From Euonymus europaeus (Eukaryota > Streptophyta > Magnoliopsida > Celastrales > Celastraceae), in the NCBI GenBank assembly GCA_963580455.1, contig OY756967.1, positions 11,864,501 to 11,928,500 of the forward strand: a stretch of 64,000 bases of DNA, given 5' to 3'. The notes beneath the pieces are model-generated. The model had not been told where the DNA came from and did no database searches. It worked only from the letters and a program-made list of their open reading frames with translations. Position numbers and translations under genes: made by a program. Below are positions 24,801 through 37,759 of this stretch, piece after piece; positions within the stretch are counted from its first letter, which is position 1, and every line of letters starts with the position of its first letter.

Positions 24801-26400
24801 GTTGCTCGGTGTACTCTTTTTATTGTTCTTCTAAGTTAAATTTTACGAAAATGAGCTTCCAGGATTATTTTGATGCCAGAAAACCAACTTTCTATGACAA
24901 ATGGACAAAACCGTTAAAAGCTCCTCCATAGAGAGAGTTGAGCAACTTCGGACAATCAAAGTTGCTCGGTGTACACTTTATATTGTTCTACTAAGTCAAA
25001 TTTTACGAGTATAAGCTTCCAAGATTATTTCGATGCCAAAACATTAACTTTCTATGACAAATGGACAAAACTGTTAAAAGCTCCTTCATAGAAAGAGTTG
25101 AGCAACTTCGGACAATCAAAGTTGCTCGGTGTACACTTTTTATTGTTCTTCTACGTTAAATTTTAAGAAAATGAGCTTCCAGGATTATTTCGATGCCAAA
25201 AAACCATTTTTCTATGACAAATGGACAAAACCGTTAGAAGCTCCTCCATAGAGAGAGTTGATCAATTTCGGACTATCAAAGTTGCTCGGTGTACACTTCA
25301 TATTGTTCTACTAAGTCAAACTTTACGAGTATAAGCTTCCAAGATTATTTCGACGCTAAAACAGCAACTTTCTATGACAAATGGACAAAACCGTTAAAAG
25401 CTCCTCCATAGAGAGAGTTGAGCAACTTCGGACAATCAAAATTGCTCGGTGTACACTTTATATTGTTCTACTATGTCAAATTTTACAAGTATAAGCTTCC
25501 AAGATTATTTCAATGCCAAAACATTAACTTTCTATGACAAATGGTGAAAACCGTTAGAAGCTCCTCCATAGAAAGAGTTGATCAACTTCGGACAATCAAA
25601 GTTGCTCGGTGTACACTTTGTATTGTTTTTTTATGTTAAATTTTACGAAAATGAGCTTCCACGATTTTTTGGATGCCAAAACACCAACTTTCTATGACAA
25701 ATGGACAAAACCATTAAAAGCTCTTCCATAGAGAGAGTTGAGCAACTTCGGACTATCAAAGTTGCTCGGTGTACACTTTTTATTGTTCTTCTATGTTAAA
25801 ATTTACAAAAATGAGCTTCCAGGATTATTTCGATGCCAAAACACCAACTTTCTATGACAAATGAACAAAACCTCTAAAAGCTCCTCCGTAGAGAGAGTAG
25901 AGAAACTTCGGACTATCAAAGTTGCTCGGTGTACACTTTTTATTGTTCTTCTATGTTAAATTTTACAAAAATGAGCTTCCAGGATTATTTCGATGCCAAA
26001 ACACCAACTTTCTATGACAAATGGACAAAACCGTTAAAACCTCCTCCATAGAGAGAGTTTAGCAACTTCGGACAATCAAAGTTGCTCGGTGTACACTTTA
26101 TATTGTTCTACTAGGTTAAATTTTACGAGTCTAAGCTTCCAAGATTATTTTGATGCCAAAACATTAACTTTCTATAACAAATGGACAAAACCGTTAAAAG
26201 CTCCTCCATAGAAAAAGTTTAGCAACGTCGGACAATCAAAGTTGCTCGGTGTACCCTTTTTATTGTTCTTTTATGTTAAATTTTACGAAAATGAGCTGCC
26301 AGGATTATTTCGATGCCAAAACACCAGCTTTCTATGAGAAGTGGACAAAACCGTTAAAACCTCCTCCATAGAGAGAGTTGAGAAACGTCGTACTATCAAA
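24801..26400 (+). repeat. HOR unit 8: X-Y, 1600 bp (deletion type 2)
   Basis: X (24801-25600) plus one Y (25601-26400). The A monomer is the Y type ('ctaggtt'), but the D at 26241 switches to the Z type ('tttcgatgcc', 'ctatgagaagtgg'), so the exchange fell inside D. Private variants 'gtactctttt' (24811), 'gagttgatcaac' (25576) and 'gctcttccatag' are shared with unit 10. Confidence 0.88.
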
Positions 26401-29400
26401 GTTGCTCGGTGTACTCTTTTTATTGTTCTTCTAAGTTAAATTTTACGAAAATGAGCTTCCAGGATTATTTTGATGCCAGAAAACCAATTTCTATGACAAA
26501 TGGACAAAACCGTTAAAAGCTCCTCCATAGAGAGAGTTGAGCAACTTCGGACAATCAAAGTTGCTCGGTGTACACTTTATATTGTTCTACTAAGTCAAAT
26601 TTTACGAGTATAAGCTTCCAAGATTATTTCGATGCCAAAACATTAACTTTCTATGACAAATGGACAAAACTGTTAATAGCTCCTTCATAGAAAGAGTTGA
26701 GCAACTTCGGACAATCAAAGTTGCTCGGTGTACACTTTTTATTGTTCTTCTACGTTAAATTTTAAGAAAATGAGCTTCCAGGATTATTTCGATGCCAAAA
26801 AACCATTTTTCTATGACAAATGGACAAAACCGTTAGAAGCTCCTCCATAGAGAGAGTTGATCAATTTCGGACTATCAAAGTTGCTCGGTGTACACTTCAT
26901 ATTGTTCTACTAAGTCAAACTTTACGAGTATAAGCTTCCAAGATTATTTCGACGCTAAAACAGCAACTTTCTATGACAAATGGACAAAACCGTTAAAAGC
27001 TCCTCCATAGAGAGAGTTGAGCAACTTCGGACAATCAAAATTGCTCGGTGTACACTTTATATTGTTCTACTATGTCAAATTTTACAAGTGTAAGCTTCCA
27101 AGATTATTTCAATGCCAAAACATTAACTTTCTATGACAAATGGTGAAAACCGTTAGAAGCTCCTCCATAGAAAGAGTTGAGCAACTTCGGACAATCAAAG
27201 TTGCTCGGTGTACACTTTGTATTGTTTTTTTATGTTAAATTTTACGAAAATGAGCTTCCACGATTTTTTGGATGCCAAAACACCAACTTTCTATGACAAA
27301 TGGACAAAACCATTAAAAGCTCCTCCATAGAGAGAGTTGAGCAACTTCGGACTATCAAAGTTGCTCGGTGTACACTTTTTATTGTTCTTCTATGTTAAAA
27401 TTTACAAAAATGAGCTTCCAGGATTATTTCGATGCCAAAACACCAACTTTCTATGACAAATGAACAAAACCTCTAAAAGCTCCTCCGTAGAGAGAGTAGA
27501 GAAACTTCGGACTATCAAAGTTGCTCGGTGTACACTTTTTATTGTTCTTCTATGTTAAATTTTACAAAAATGAGCTTCCAGGATTATTTCGATGCCAAAA
27601 CACCAACTTTCTATGACAAATGGACAAAACCGTTAAAACCTCCTCCATAGAGAGAGTTTAGCAACTTCGGACAATCAAAGTTGCTCGGTGTACACTTTAT
27701 ATTGTTCTACTAGGTTAAATTTTACGAGTCTAAGCTTCCAAGATTATTTTGATGCCAAAACATTAACTTTCTATAACAAATGGACAAAACCGTTAAAAGC
27801 TTCTCCATAGAAAAAGTTTAGCAACGTCGGACAATCAAAGTTGCTCGGTGTACCCTTTTTATTGTTCTTTTATGTTAAATTTTACGAAAATGAGCTGCCA
27901 GGATTATTTCAATGCCAAAACACCATCTTTCTATGACAAGTGGACAAAACCGTTAAAAGCTCCTCCATAGAGAGAGTTGAGCAACTTCGGACAATCAAAG
28001 TTGCTCGGTTTACACTTTGTATTGTTTTTTTATGTTAAATTTTACGAAAATGAGCTTCCACGATTTTTTCGATGCCAAAACACCAACTTTCTATGACAAA
28101 TGGACAAAACCGTTAAAAGCTCCTCCATAGAGAGAGTTGAGCAACTTCGTACTACCAAAGTTGCTCGGTGTACACTTTTTATTGTTCTTCTATGTTAAAA
28201 TTTACAAAAATGAGCTTCCAGGATTATTTCGATGCCAAAACACCAACTTTCTATGACAAATGAACAAAACCTCTAAAAGCTCCTCCGTAGAGAGAGTAGA
28301 GAAACTTCGGACTATCAAAGTTGCTCGGTGTACACTTTTTATTGTTCTTCTATGTTAAATTTTACAAAAATGAGCTTCCAGGATTATTTCGATGCCAAAA
28401 CACCAACTTTCTATGACAAATGGACAAAACCGTTAAAACCTCCTCCATAGAGAGAGTTTAGCAACTTCGGACAATCAAAGTTGCTCGGTGTACACTTTAT
28501 ATTGTTCTACTAGGTTAAATTTTACGAGTCTAAGCTTCCAAGATTATTTTGATGCCAAAACATTAACTTTCTATAACAAATGGACAAAACCGTTAAAAGC
28601 TCCTCCATAGAAAAAGTTTAGCAACGTCGGACAATCAAAGTTGCTCGGTGTACCCTTTTTATTGTTCTTTTATGTTAAATTTTACGAAAATGAGCTGCCA
28701 GGATTATTTCAATGCCAAAACACCATCTTTCTATGACAAGTGGACAAAACCGTTAAAAGCTCCTCCATAGAGAGAGTTGAGCAACTTCGGACAATCAAAG
28801 TTGCTCGGTTTACACTTTGTATTGTTTTTTTATGTTAAATTTTACGAAAATGAGCTTCCACGATTTTTTCGATGCCAAAACACCAACTTTCTATGACAAA
28901 TGGACAAAACCGTTAAAAGCTCCTCCATAGAGAGAGTTGAGCAACTTCGTACTACCAAAGTTGCTCGGTGTACACTTTTTATTGTTCTTCTATGTTAAGA
29001 TTTACAAAAATGAGCTTGCACGATTATTTCGATGCCAAAACACCAACTTTCTATGACAAATGGACAAAACCGTTAAAACCTCCTCCATAGAGAGAGTTTA
29101 GCAACTTCGGACAATCAAAGTTGCTCGGTGTACACTTTATATTGTTCTACTAAGTCAAATTTTACGAGCATAAGCTTCCAAGATTATTTTGATGCCAAAA
29201 CATTAACTTTCTATAACAAATGGACAAAACCGTTAAAAGCTCCTCTATAGAAAAAGTTTAGCAACTTCGGACAATCAAAGTTGCTCGGTGTACCCTTTTT
29301 ATTGTTCTTTTATGTTAAATTTTACGAAAATGAGCTGCCAGGATTATTTCGATGCCAAAACACCAGCTTTCTATGAGAAGTGGACAAAACCGTTAAAACC

Positions 29401-29439
29401 TCCTCCATAGAGAGAGTTGAGAAACGTCGTACTATCAAA
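26401..29439 (+). repeat. HOR unit 9: X-Y-Y-Z, 19 monomers, 3039 bp
   Basis: Same plan as unit 7, with X at 26401, Y at 27200, Y at 28000 and Z at 28800. A single-base deletion in the first B2 ('aaaccaatttc' near 26485-26495) makes the unit 3039 bp and shifts all later registers by one. It begins with the 'gtactctttt' variant shared with units 8 and 10. Confidence 0.9.
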
Positions 29440-31679
29440 GTTGCTCGGTGTACTCTTTTTATTGTTCTTCTAAGTTAAATTTTACGAAAATGAGCTTCCA
29501 GGATTATTTTGATGCCAGAAAACCAACTTTCTATGACAAATGGACAAAACCGTTAAAAGCTCCTCCATAGAGAGAGTTGAGCAACTTCGGACAATCAAAG
29601 TTGCTCGGTGTACACTTTATATTGTTCTACTAAGTCAAATTTTACGAGTATAAGCTTCCAAGATTATTTCGATGCCAAAACATTAACTTTCTATGACAAA
29701 TGGACAAAACTGTTAAAAGCTCCTTCATAGAAAGAGTTGAGCAACTTCGGACAATCAAAGTTGCTCGGTGTACACTTTTTATTGTTCTTCTACGTTAAAT
29801 TTTAAGAAAATGAGCTTCCAGGATTATTTCGATGCCAAAAAACCATTTTTCTATGACAAATGGACAAAACCGTTAGAAGCTCCTCCATAGAGAGAGTTGA
29901 TCAATTTCGGACTATCAAAGTTGCTCGGTGTACACTTCATATTGTTCTACTAAGTCAAACTTTACGAGTATAAGCTTCCAAGATTATTTCGACGCTAAAA
30001 CAGCAACTTTCTATGACAAATGGACAAAACCGTTAAAAGCTCCTCCATAGAGAGAGTTGAGCAACTTCGGACAATCAAAATTGCTCGGTGTACACTTTAT
30101 ATTGTTCTACTATGTCAAATTTTACAAGTATAAGCTTCCAAGATTATTTCAATGCCAAAACATTAACTTTCTATGACAAATGGTGAAAACCGTTAGAAGC
30201 TCCTCCATAGAAAGAGTTGATCAACTTCGGACAATCAAAGTTGCTCGGTGTACACTTTGTATTGTTTTTTTATGTTAAATTTTACGAAAATGAGCTTCCA
30301 CGATTTTTTGGATGCCAAAACACCAACTTTCTATGACAAATGGACAAAACCATTAAAAGCTCTTCCATAGAGAGAGTTGAGCAACTTCGGACTATCAAAG
30401 TTGCTCGGTGTACACTTTTTATTGTTCTTCTATGTTAAAATTTACAAAAATGAGCTTCCAGGATTATTTCGATGCCAAAACACCAACTTTCTATGACAAA
30501 TGAACAAAACCTCTAAAAGCTCCTCCGTAGAGAGAGTAGAGAAACTTCGGACTATCAAAGTTGCTCGGTGTACACTTTTTATTGTTCTTCTATGTTAAAT
30601 TTTACAAAAATGAGCTTCCAGGATTATTTCGATGCCAAAACACCAACTTTCTATGACAAATGGACAAAACCGTTAAAACCTCCTCCATAGAGAGAGTTTA
30701 GCAACTTCGGACAATCAAAGTTGCTCGGTGTACACTTTATATTGTTCTACTAGGTTAAATTTTACGAGTCTAAGCTTCCAAGATTATTTTGATGCCAAAA
30801 CATTAACTTTCTATAACAAATGGACAAAACCGTTAAAAGCTCCTCCATAGAAAAAGTTTAGCAACGTCGGACAATCAAAGTTGCTCGGTGTACCCTTTTT
30901 ATTGTTCTTTTATGTTAAATTTTACGAAAATGAGCTGCCAGGATTATTTCAATGCCAAAACACCATCTTTCTATGACAAGTGGACAAAACCGTTAAAAGC
31001 TCCTCCATAGAGAGAGTTGAGCAACTTCGGACAATCAAAGTTGCTCGGTTTACACTTTGTATTGTTTTTTTATGTTAAATTTTACGAAAATGAGCTTCCA
31101 CGATATTTTCGATGCCAAAACACCAACTTTCTATGACAAATGGACAAAACCGTTAAAAGCTCCTCCATAGAGAGAGTTGAGCAACTTCGTACTACCAAAG
31201 TTGCTCGGTGTACACTTTTTATTGTTCTTCTATGTTAAGATTTACAAAAATGAGCTTGCACGATTATTTCGATGCCAAAACACCAACTTTCTATGACAAA
31301 TGGACAAAACCGTTAAAACCTCCTCCATAGAGAGAGTTTAGCAACTTCGGACAATCAAAGTTGCTCGGTGTACACTTTATATTGTTCTACTAAGTCAAAT
31401 TTTACGAGCATAAGCTTCCAAGATTATTTTGATGCCAAAACATTAACTTTCTATAACAAATGGACAAAACCGTTAAAAGCTCCTCTATAGAAAAAGTTTA
31501 GCAACTTCGGACAATCAAAGTTGCTCGGTGTACCCTTTTTATTGTTCTTTTATGTTAAATTTTACGAAAATGAGCTGCCAGGATTATTTCGATGCCAAAA
31601 CACCAGCTTTCTATGAGAAGTGGACAAAACCGTTAAAACCTCCTCCATAGAGAGAGTTGAGAAACGTCGTACTATCAAA
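29440..31679 (+). repeat. HOR unit 10: X-Y-Z, 14 monomers, 2240 bp
   Basis: X at 29440, Y at 30240, Z at 31040. It repeats the private variants of unit 8 ('gtactc', 'gatcaacttcgg', 'gctcttccatag') at a distance of 4639-4640 bp, so units 7-8 and 9-10 form a two-unit cycle. A private base change gives 'cgatattttcgatgcc' near 31102. Confidence 0.9.
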
Positions 31680-33279
31680 GTTGCTCGGTGTACACTTTTT
31701 ATTGTTCTTCTAAGTTAAATTTTACGAAAATGAGCTTCCAGGATTATTTTGATGCCAGAAAACCAACTTTCTATGACAAATGGACAAAACCGTTAAAAGC
31801 TCCTCCATAGAGAGAGTTGAGCAACTTCGGACAATCAAAGTTGCTCGGTGTACACTTTATATTGTTCTACTAAGTCAAATTTTACGAGTATAAGCTTCCA
31901 AGATTATTTCGATGCCAAAACATTAACTTTCTATGACAAATGGACAAAACTGTTAAAAGCTCCTTCATAGAAAGAGTTGAGCAACTTCGGACAATCAAAG
32001 TTGCTCGGTGTACACTTTTTATTGTTCTTCTACGTTAAATTTTAAGAAAATGAGCTTCCAGGATTATTTCGATGCCAAAAAACCATTTTTCTATGACAAA
32101 TGGACAAAACCGTTAGAAGCTCCTCCATAGAGAGAGTTGATCAATTTCGGACTATCAAAGTTGCTCGGTGTACACTTCATATTGTTCTACTAAGTCAAAC
32201 TTTACGAGTATAAGCTTCCAAGATTATTTCGACGCTAAAACAGCAACTTTCTATGACAAATGGACAAAACCGTTAAAAGCTCCTCCATAGAGAGAGTTGA
32301 GCAACTTCGGACAATCAAAATTGCTCGGTGTACACTTTATATTGTTCTACTATGTCAAATTTTACAAGTATAAGCTTCCAAGATTATTTCAATGCCAAAA
32401 CATTAACTTTCTATGACAAATGGTGAAAACCGTTAGAAGCTCCTCCATAGAAAGAGTTGAGCAACTTCGGACAATCAAAGTTGCTCGGTGTACACTTTGT
32501 ATTGTTTTTTTATGTTAAATTTTACGAAAATGAGCTTCCACGATTTTTTGGATGCCAAAACACCAACTTTCTATGACAAATGGACAAAACCATTAAAAGC
32601 TCCTCCATAGAGAGAGTTGAGCAACTTCGGACTATCAAAGTTGCTCGGTGTACACTTTTTATTGTTCTTCTATGTTAAAATTTACAAAAATGAGCTTCCA
32701 GGATTATTTCGATGCCAAAACACCAACTTTCTATGACAAATGAACAAAACCTCTAAAAGCTCCTCCGTAGAGAGAGTAGAGAAACTTCGGACTATCAAAG
32801 TTGCTCGGTGTACACTTTTTATTGTTCTTCTATGTTAAATTTTACAAAAATGAGCTTCCAGGATTATTTCGATGCCAAAACACCAACTTTCTATGACAAA
32901 TGGACAAAACCGTTAAAACCTCCTCCATAGAGAGAGTTTAGCAACTTCGGACAATCAAAGTTGCTCGGTGTACACTTTATATTGTTCTACTAAGTCAAAT
33001 TTTACGAGCATAAGCTTCCAAGATTATTTTGATGCCAAAACATTAACTTTCTATAACAAATGGACAAAACCGTTAAAAGCTCCTCTATAGAAAAAGTTTA
33101 GCAACTTCGGACAATCAAAGTTGCTCGGTGTACCCTTTTTATTGTTCTTTTATGTTAAATTTTACGAAAATGAGCTGCCAGGATTATTTCGATGCCAAAA
33201 CACCAGCTTTCTATGAGAAGTGGACAAAACCGTTAAAACCTCCTCCATAGAGAGAGTTGAGAAACGTCGTACTATCAAA
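31680..33279 (+). repeat. HOR unit 11: X-Y, 1600 bp (deletion type 3)
   Basis: X at 31680, then C, E and B of Y (32480, 32640, 32800), then A and D of the Z type (A at 32960 reads 'taagtcaaattttacgagc'). The exchange fell between B of Y and A of Z, a different junction from units 2 and 8, although the length is the same. Confidence 0.88.
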
Positions 33280-35519
33280 GTTGCTCGGTGTACACTTTTT
33301 ATTGTTCTTCTAAGTTAAATTTTACGAAAATGAGCTTCCAGGATTATTTTGATGCCAGAAAACCAACTTTCTATGACAAATGGACAAAACCGTTAAAAGC
33401 TCCTCCATAGAGAGAGTTGAGCAACTTCGGACAATCAAAGTTGCTCGGTGTACACTTTATATTGTTCTACTAAGTCAAATTTTACGAGTATAAGCTTCCA
33501 AGATTATTTCGATGCCAAAACATTAACTTTCTATGACAAATGGACAAAACTGTTAAAAGCTCCTTCATAGAAAGAGTTGAGCAACTTCGGACAATCAAAG
33601 TTGCTCGGTGTACACTTTTTATTGTTCTTCTACGTTAAATTTTAAGAAAATGAGCTTCCAGGATTATTTCGATGCCAAAAAACCATTTTTCTATGACAAA
33701 TGGACAAAACCGTTAGAAGCTCCTCCATAGAGAGAGTTGATCAATTTCGGACTATCAAAGTTGCTCGGTGTACACTTCATATTGTTCTACTAAGTCAAAC
33801 TTTACGAGTATAAGCTTCCAAGATTATTTCGACGCTAAAACAGCAACTTTCTATGACAAATGGACAAAACCGTTAAAAGCTCCTCCATAGAGAGAGTTGA
33901 GCAACTTCGGACAATCAAAATTGCTCGGTGTACACTTTATATTGTTCTACTATGTCAAATTTTACAAGTATAAGCTTCCAAGATTATTTCAATGCCAAAA
34001 CATTAACTTTCTATGACAAATGGTGAAAACCGTTAGAAGCTCCTCCATAGAAAGAGTTGAGCAACTTCGGACAATCAAAGTTGCTCGGTGTACACTTTGT
34101 ATTGTTTTTTTATGTTAAATTTTACGAAAATGAGCTTCCACGATTTTTTGGATGCCAAAACACCAACTTTCTATGACAAATGGACAAAACCATTAAAAGC
34201 TCCTCCATAGAGAGAGTTGAGCAACTTCGGACTATCAAAGTTGCTCGGTGTACACTTTTTATTGTTCTTCTATGTTAAAATTTACAAAAATGAGTTTCCA
34301 GGATTATTTCGATGCCAAAACACCAACTTTCTATGACAAATGAACAAAACCTCTAAAAGCTCCTCCGTAGAGAGAGTAGAGAAACTTCGGACTATCAAAG
34401 TTGCTCGGTGTACACTTTTTATTGTTCTTCTATGTTAAATTTTACAAAAATGAGCTTCCAGGATTATTTCGATGCCAAAACACCAACTTTCTATGACAAA
34501 TGGACAAAACCGTTAAAACCTCCTCCATAGAGAGAGTTTAGCAACTTCGGACAATCAAAGTTGCTCGGTGTACACTTTATATTGTTCTACTAGGTTAAAT
34601 TTTACGAGTCTAAGCTTCCAAGATTATTTTGATGCCAAAACATTAACTTTCTATAACAAATGGACAAAACCGTTAAAAGCTCCTCCATAGAAAAAGTTTA
34701 GCAACGTCGGACAATCAAAGTTGCTCGGTGTACCCTTTTTATTGTTCTTTTATGTTAAATTTTACGAAAATGAGCTGCCAGGATTATTTCAATGCCAAAA
34801 CACCATCTTTCTATGACAAGTGGACAAAACCGTTAAAAGCTCCTCCATAGAGAGAGTTGAGCAACTTCGGACAATCAAAGTTGCTCGGTTTACACTTTGT
34901 ATTGTTTTTTTATGTTAAATTTTACGAAAATGAGCTTCCACGATTTTTTCGATGCCAAAACACCAACTTTCTATGACAAATGGACAAAACCGTTAAAAGC
35001 TCCTCCATAGAGAGAGTTGAGCAACTTCGTACTACCAAAGTTGCTCGGTGTACACTTTTTATTGTTCTTCTATGTTAAGATTTACAAAAATGAGCTTGCA
35101 CGATTATTTCGATGCCAAAACACCAACTTTCTATGACAAATGGACAAAACCGTTAAAACCTCCTCCATAGAGAGAGTTTAGCAACTTCGGACAATCAAAG
35201 TTGCTCGGTGTACACTTTATATTGTTCTACTAAGTCAAATTTTACGAGCATAAGCTTCCAAGATTATTTTGATGCCAAAACATTAACTTTCTATAACAAA
35301 TGGACAAAACCGTTAAAAGCTCCTCTATAGAAAAAGTTTAGCAACTTCGGACAATCAAAGTTGCTCGGTGTACCCTTTTTATTGTTCTTTTATGTTAAAT
35401 TTTACGAAAATGAGCTGCCAGGATTATTTCGATGCCAAAACACCAGCTTTCTATGAGAAGTGGACAAAACCGTTAAAACCTCCTCCATAGAGAGAGTTGA
35501 GAAACGTCGTACTATCAAA
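33280..35519 (+). repeat. HOR unit 12: X-Y-Z, 14 monomers, 2240 bp
   Basis: X at 33280, Y at 34080, Z at 34880. A private change 'atgagtttccagg' occurs near 34292. Otherwise it is close to units 10 and 13. Confidence 0.9.
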
Positions 35520-37759
35520 GTTGCTCGGTGTACACTTTTTATTGTTCTTCTAAGTTAAATTTTACGAAAATGAGCTTCCAGGATTATTTTGATGCCAGAA
35601 AACCAACTTTCTATGACAAATGGACAAAACCGTTAAAAGCTCCTCCATAGAGAGAGTTGAGCAACTTCGGACAATCAAAGTTGCTCGGTGTACACTTTAT
35701 ATTGTTCTACTAAGTCAAATTTTACGAGTATAAGCTTCCAAGATTATTTCGATGCCAAAACATTAACTTTCTATGACAAATGGACAAAACTGTTAAAAGC
35801 TCCTTCATAGAAAGAGTTGAGCAACTTCGGACAATCAAAGTTGCTCGGTGTACACTTTTTATTGTTCTTCTACGTTAAATTTTAAGAAAATGAGCTTCCA
35901 GGATTATTTCGATGCCAAAAAACCATTTTTCTATGACAAATGGACAAAACCGTTAGAAGCTCCTCCATAGAGAGAGTTGATCAATTTCGGACTATCAAAG
36001 TTGCTCGGTGTACACTTCATATTGTTCTACTAAGTCAAACTTTACGAGTATAAGCTTCCAAGATTATTTCGACGCTAAAACAGCAACTTTCTATGACAAA
36101 TGGACAAAACCGTTAAAAGCTCCTCCATAGAGAGAGTTGAGCAACTTCGGACAATCAAAATTGCTCGGTGTACACTTTATATTGTTCTACTATGTCAAAT
36201 TTTACAAGTATAAGCTTCCAAGATTATTTCAATGCCAAAACATTAACTTTCTATGACAAATGGTGAAAACCGTTAGAAGCTCCTCCATAGAAAGAGTTGA
36301 GCAACTTCGGACAATCAAAGTTGCTCGGTGTACACTTTGTATTGTTTTTTTATGTTAAATTTTACGAAAATGAGCTTCCACGATTTTTTGGATGCCAAAA
36401 CACCAACTTTCTATGACAAATGGACAAAACCATTAAAAGCTCCTCCATAGAGAGAGTTGAGCAACTTCGGACTATCAAAGTTGCTCGGTGTACACTTTTT
36501 ATTGTTCTTCTATGTTAAAATTTACAAAAATGAGCTTCCAGGATTATTTCGATGCCAAAACACCAACTTTCTATGACAAATGAACAAAACCACTAAAAGC
36601 TCCTCCGTAGAGAGAGTAGAGAAACTTCGGACTATCAAAGTTGCTCGGTGTACACTTTTTATTGTTCTTCTATGTTAAATTTTACAAAAATGAGCTTCCA
36701 GGATTATTTCGATGCCAAAACACCAACTTTCTATGACAAATGGACAAAACCGTTAAAACCTCCTCCATAGAGAGAGTTTAGCAACTTCGGACAATCAAAG
36801 TTGCTCGGTGTACACTTTATATTGTTCTACTAAGTTAAATTTTACGAGTCTAAGCTTCCAAGATTATTTTGATGCCAAAACATTAACTTTCTATAACAAA
36901 TGGACAAAACCGTTAAAAGCTCCTCCATAGAAAAAGTTTAGCAACGTCGGACAATCAAAGTTGCTCGGTGTACCCTTTTTATTGTTCTTTTATGTTAAAT
37001 TTTACGAAAATGAGCTGTCAGGATTATTTCAATGCCAAAACACCAGCTTTCTATGACAAGTGGACAAAACCGTTAAAAGCTCCTCCATAGAGAGAGTTGA
37101 GCAACTTCGGACAATCAAAGTTGCTCGGTTTACACTTTGTATTGTTTTTTTATGTTAAATTTTACGAAAATGAGCTTCCACGATTTTTTCGATGCCAAAA
37201 CACCAACTTTCTATGACAAATGGACAAAACCGTTAAAAGCTCCTCCATAGAGAGAGTTGAGCAACTTCGTACTACCAAAGTTGCTCGGTGTACACTTTTT
37301 ATTGTTCTTCTATGTTAAAATTTACAAAAATGAGCTTCCAGGATTATTTCGATGCCAAAACACCGACTTTGTATGACAAATGGACAAAACCGTTAAAACC
37401 TCCTCCATAGAGAGAGTTTAGCAACTTCGGACAATCAAAGTTGCTCGGTGTACACTTTATATTGTTCTACTAAGTCAAATTTTACGAGCATAAGCTTCCA
37501 AGATTATTTTGATGCCAAAACATTAACTTTCTATAACAAATGGACAAAACCGTTAAAAGCTCCTCCATAGAAAAAGTTTAGCAACTTCGGACAATCAACG
37601 TTGCTCGGTGTACCCTTTTTATTGTTCTTTTATGTTAAATTTTACGAAAATGAGCTGCCAGGATTATTTCGATGCCAAAACACCAGCTTTCTATGACAAG
37701 TGGACAAAACCGTTAAAACCTCCTCCATAGAGAGAGTTGAGAAACGTCGTACTATCAAA
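35520..37759 (+). repeat. HOR unit 13: X-Y-Z, 14 monomers, 2240 bp
   Basis: X at 35520, Y at 36320, Z at 37120. This last unit is visibly more divergent near its right end: 'ctgtcaggatt' near 37016, 'accgactttgtatg' near 37363 and 'atcaacgttgc' near 37597. The second Z monomer is E/B-like ('gttaaaatttacaaaaatg', 'cttccaggatt') and lacks the E/F signature 'cttgcacg'. Divergence at the core edge fits older sequence. Confidence 0.85.

Noticed and set aside
26485..26495. Isolated one-base indels (near 321-360, 3311, 26489, 39762, 42105, 45810) as possible functional frameshifts
   Set aside because: No reading frame is maintained in the array, so these are ordinary repeat mutations or possible sequencing errors in homopolymers.
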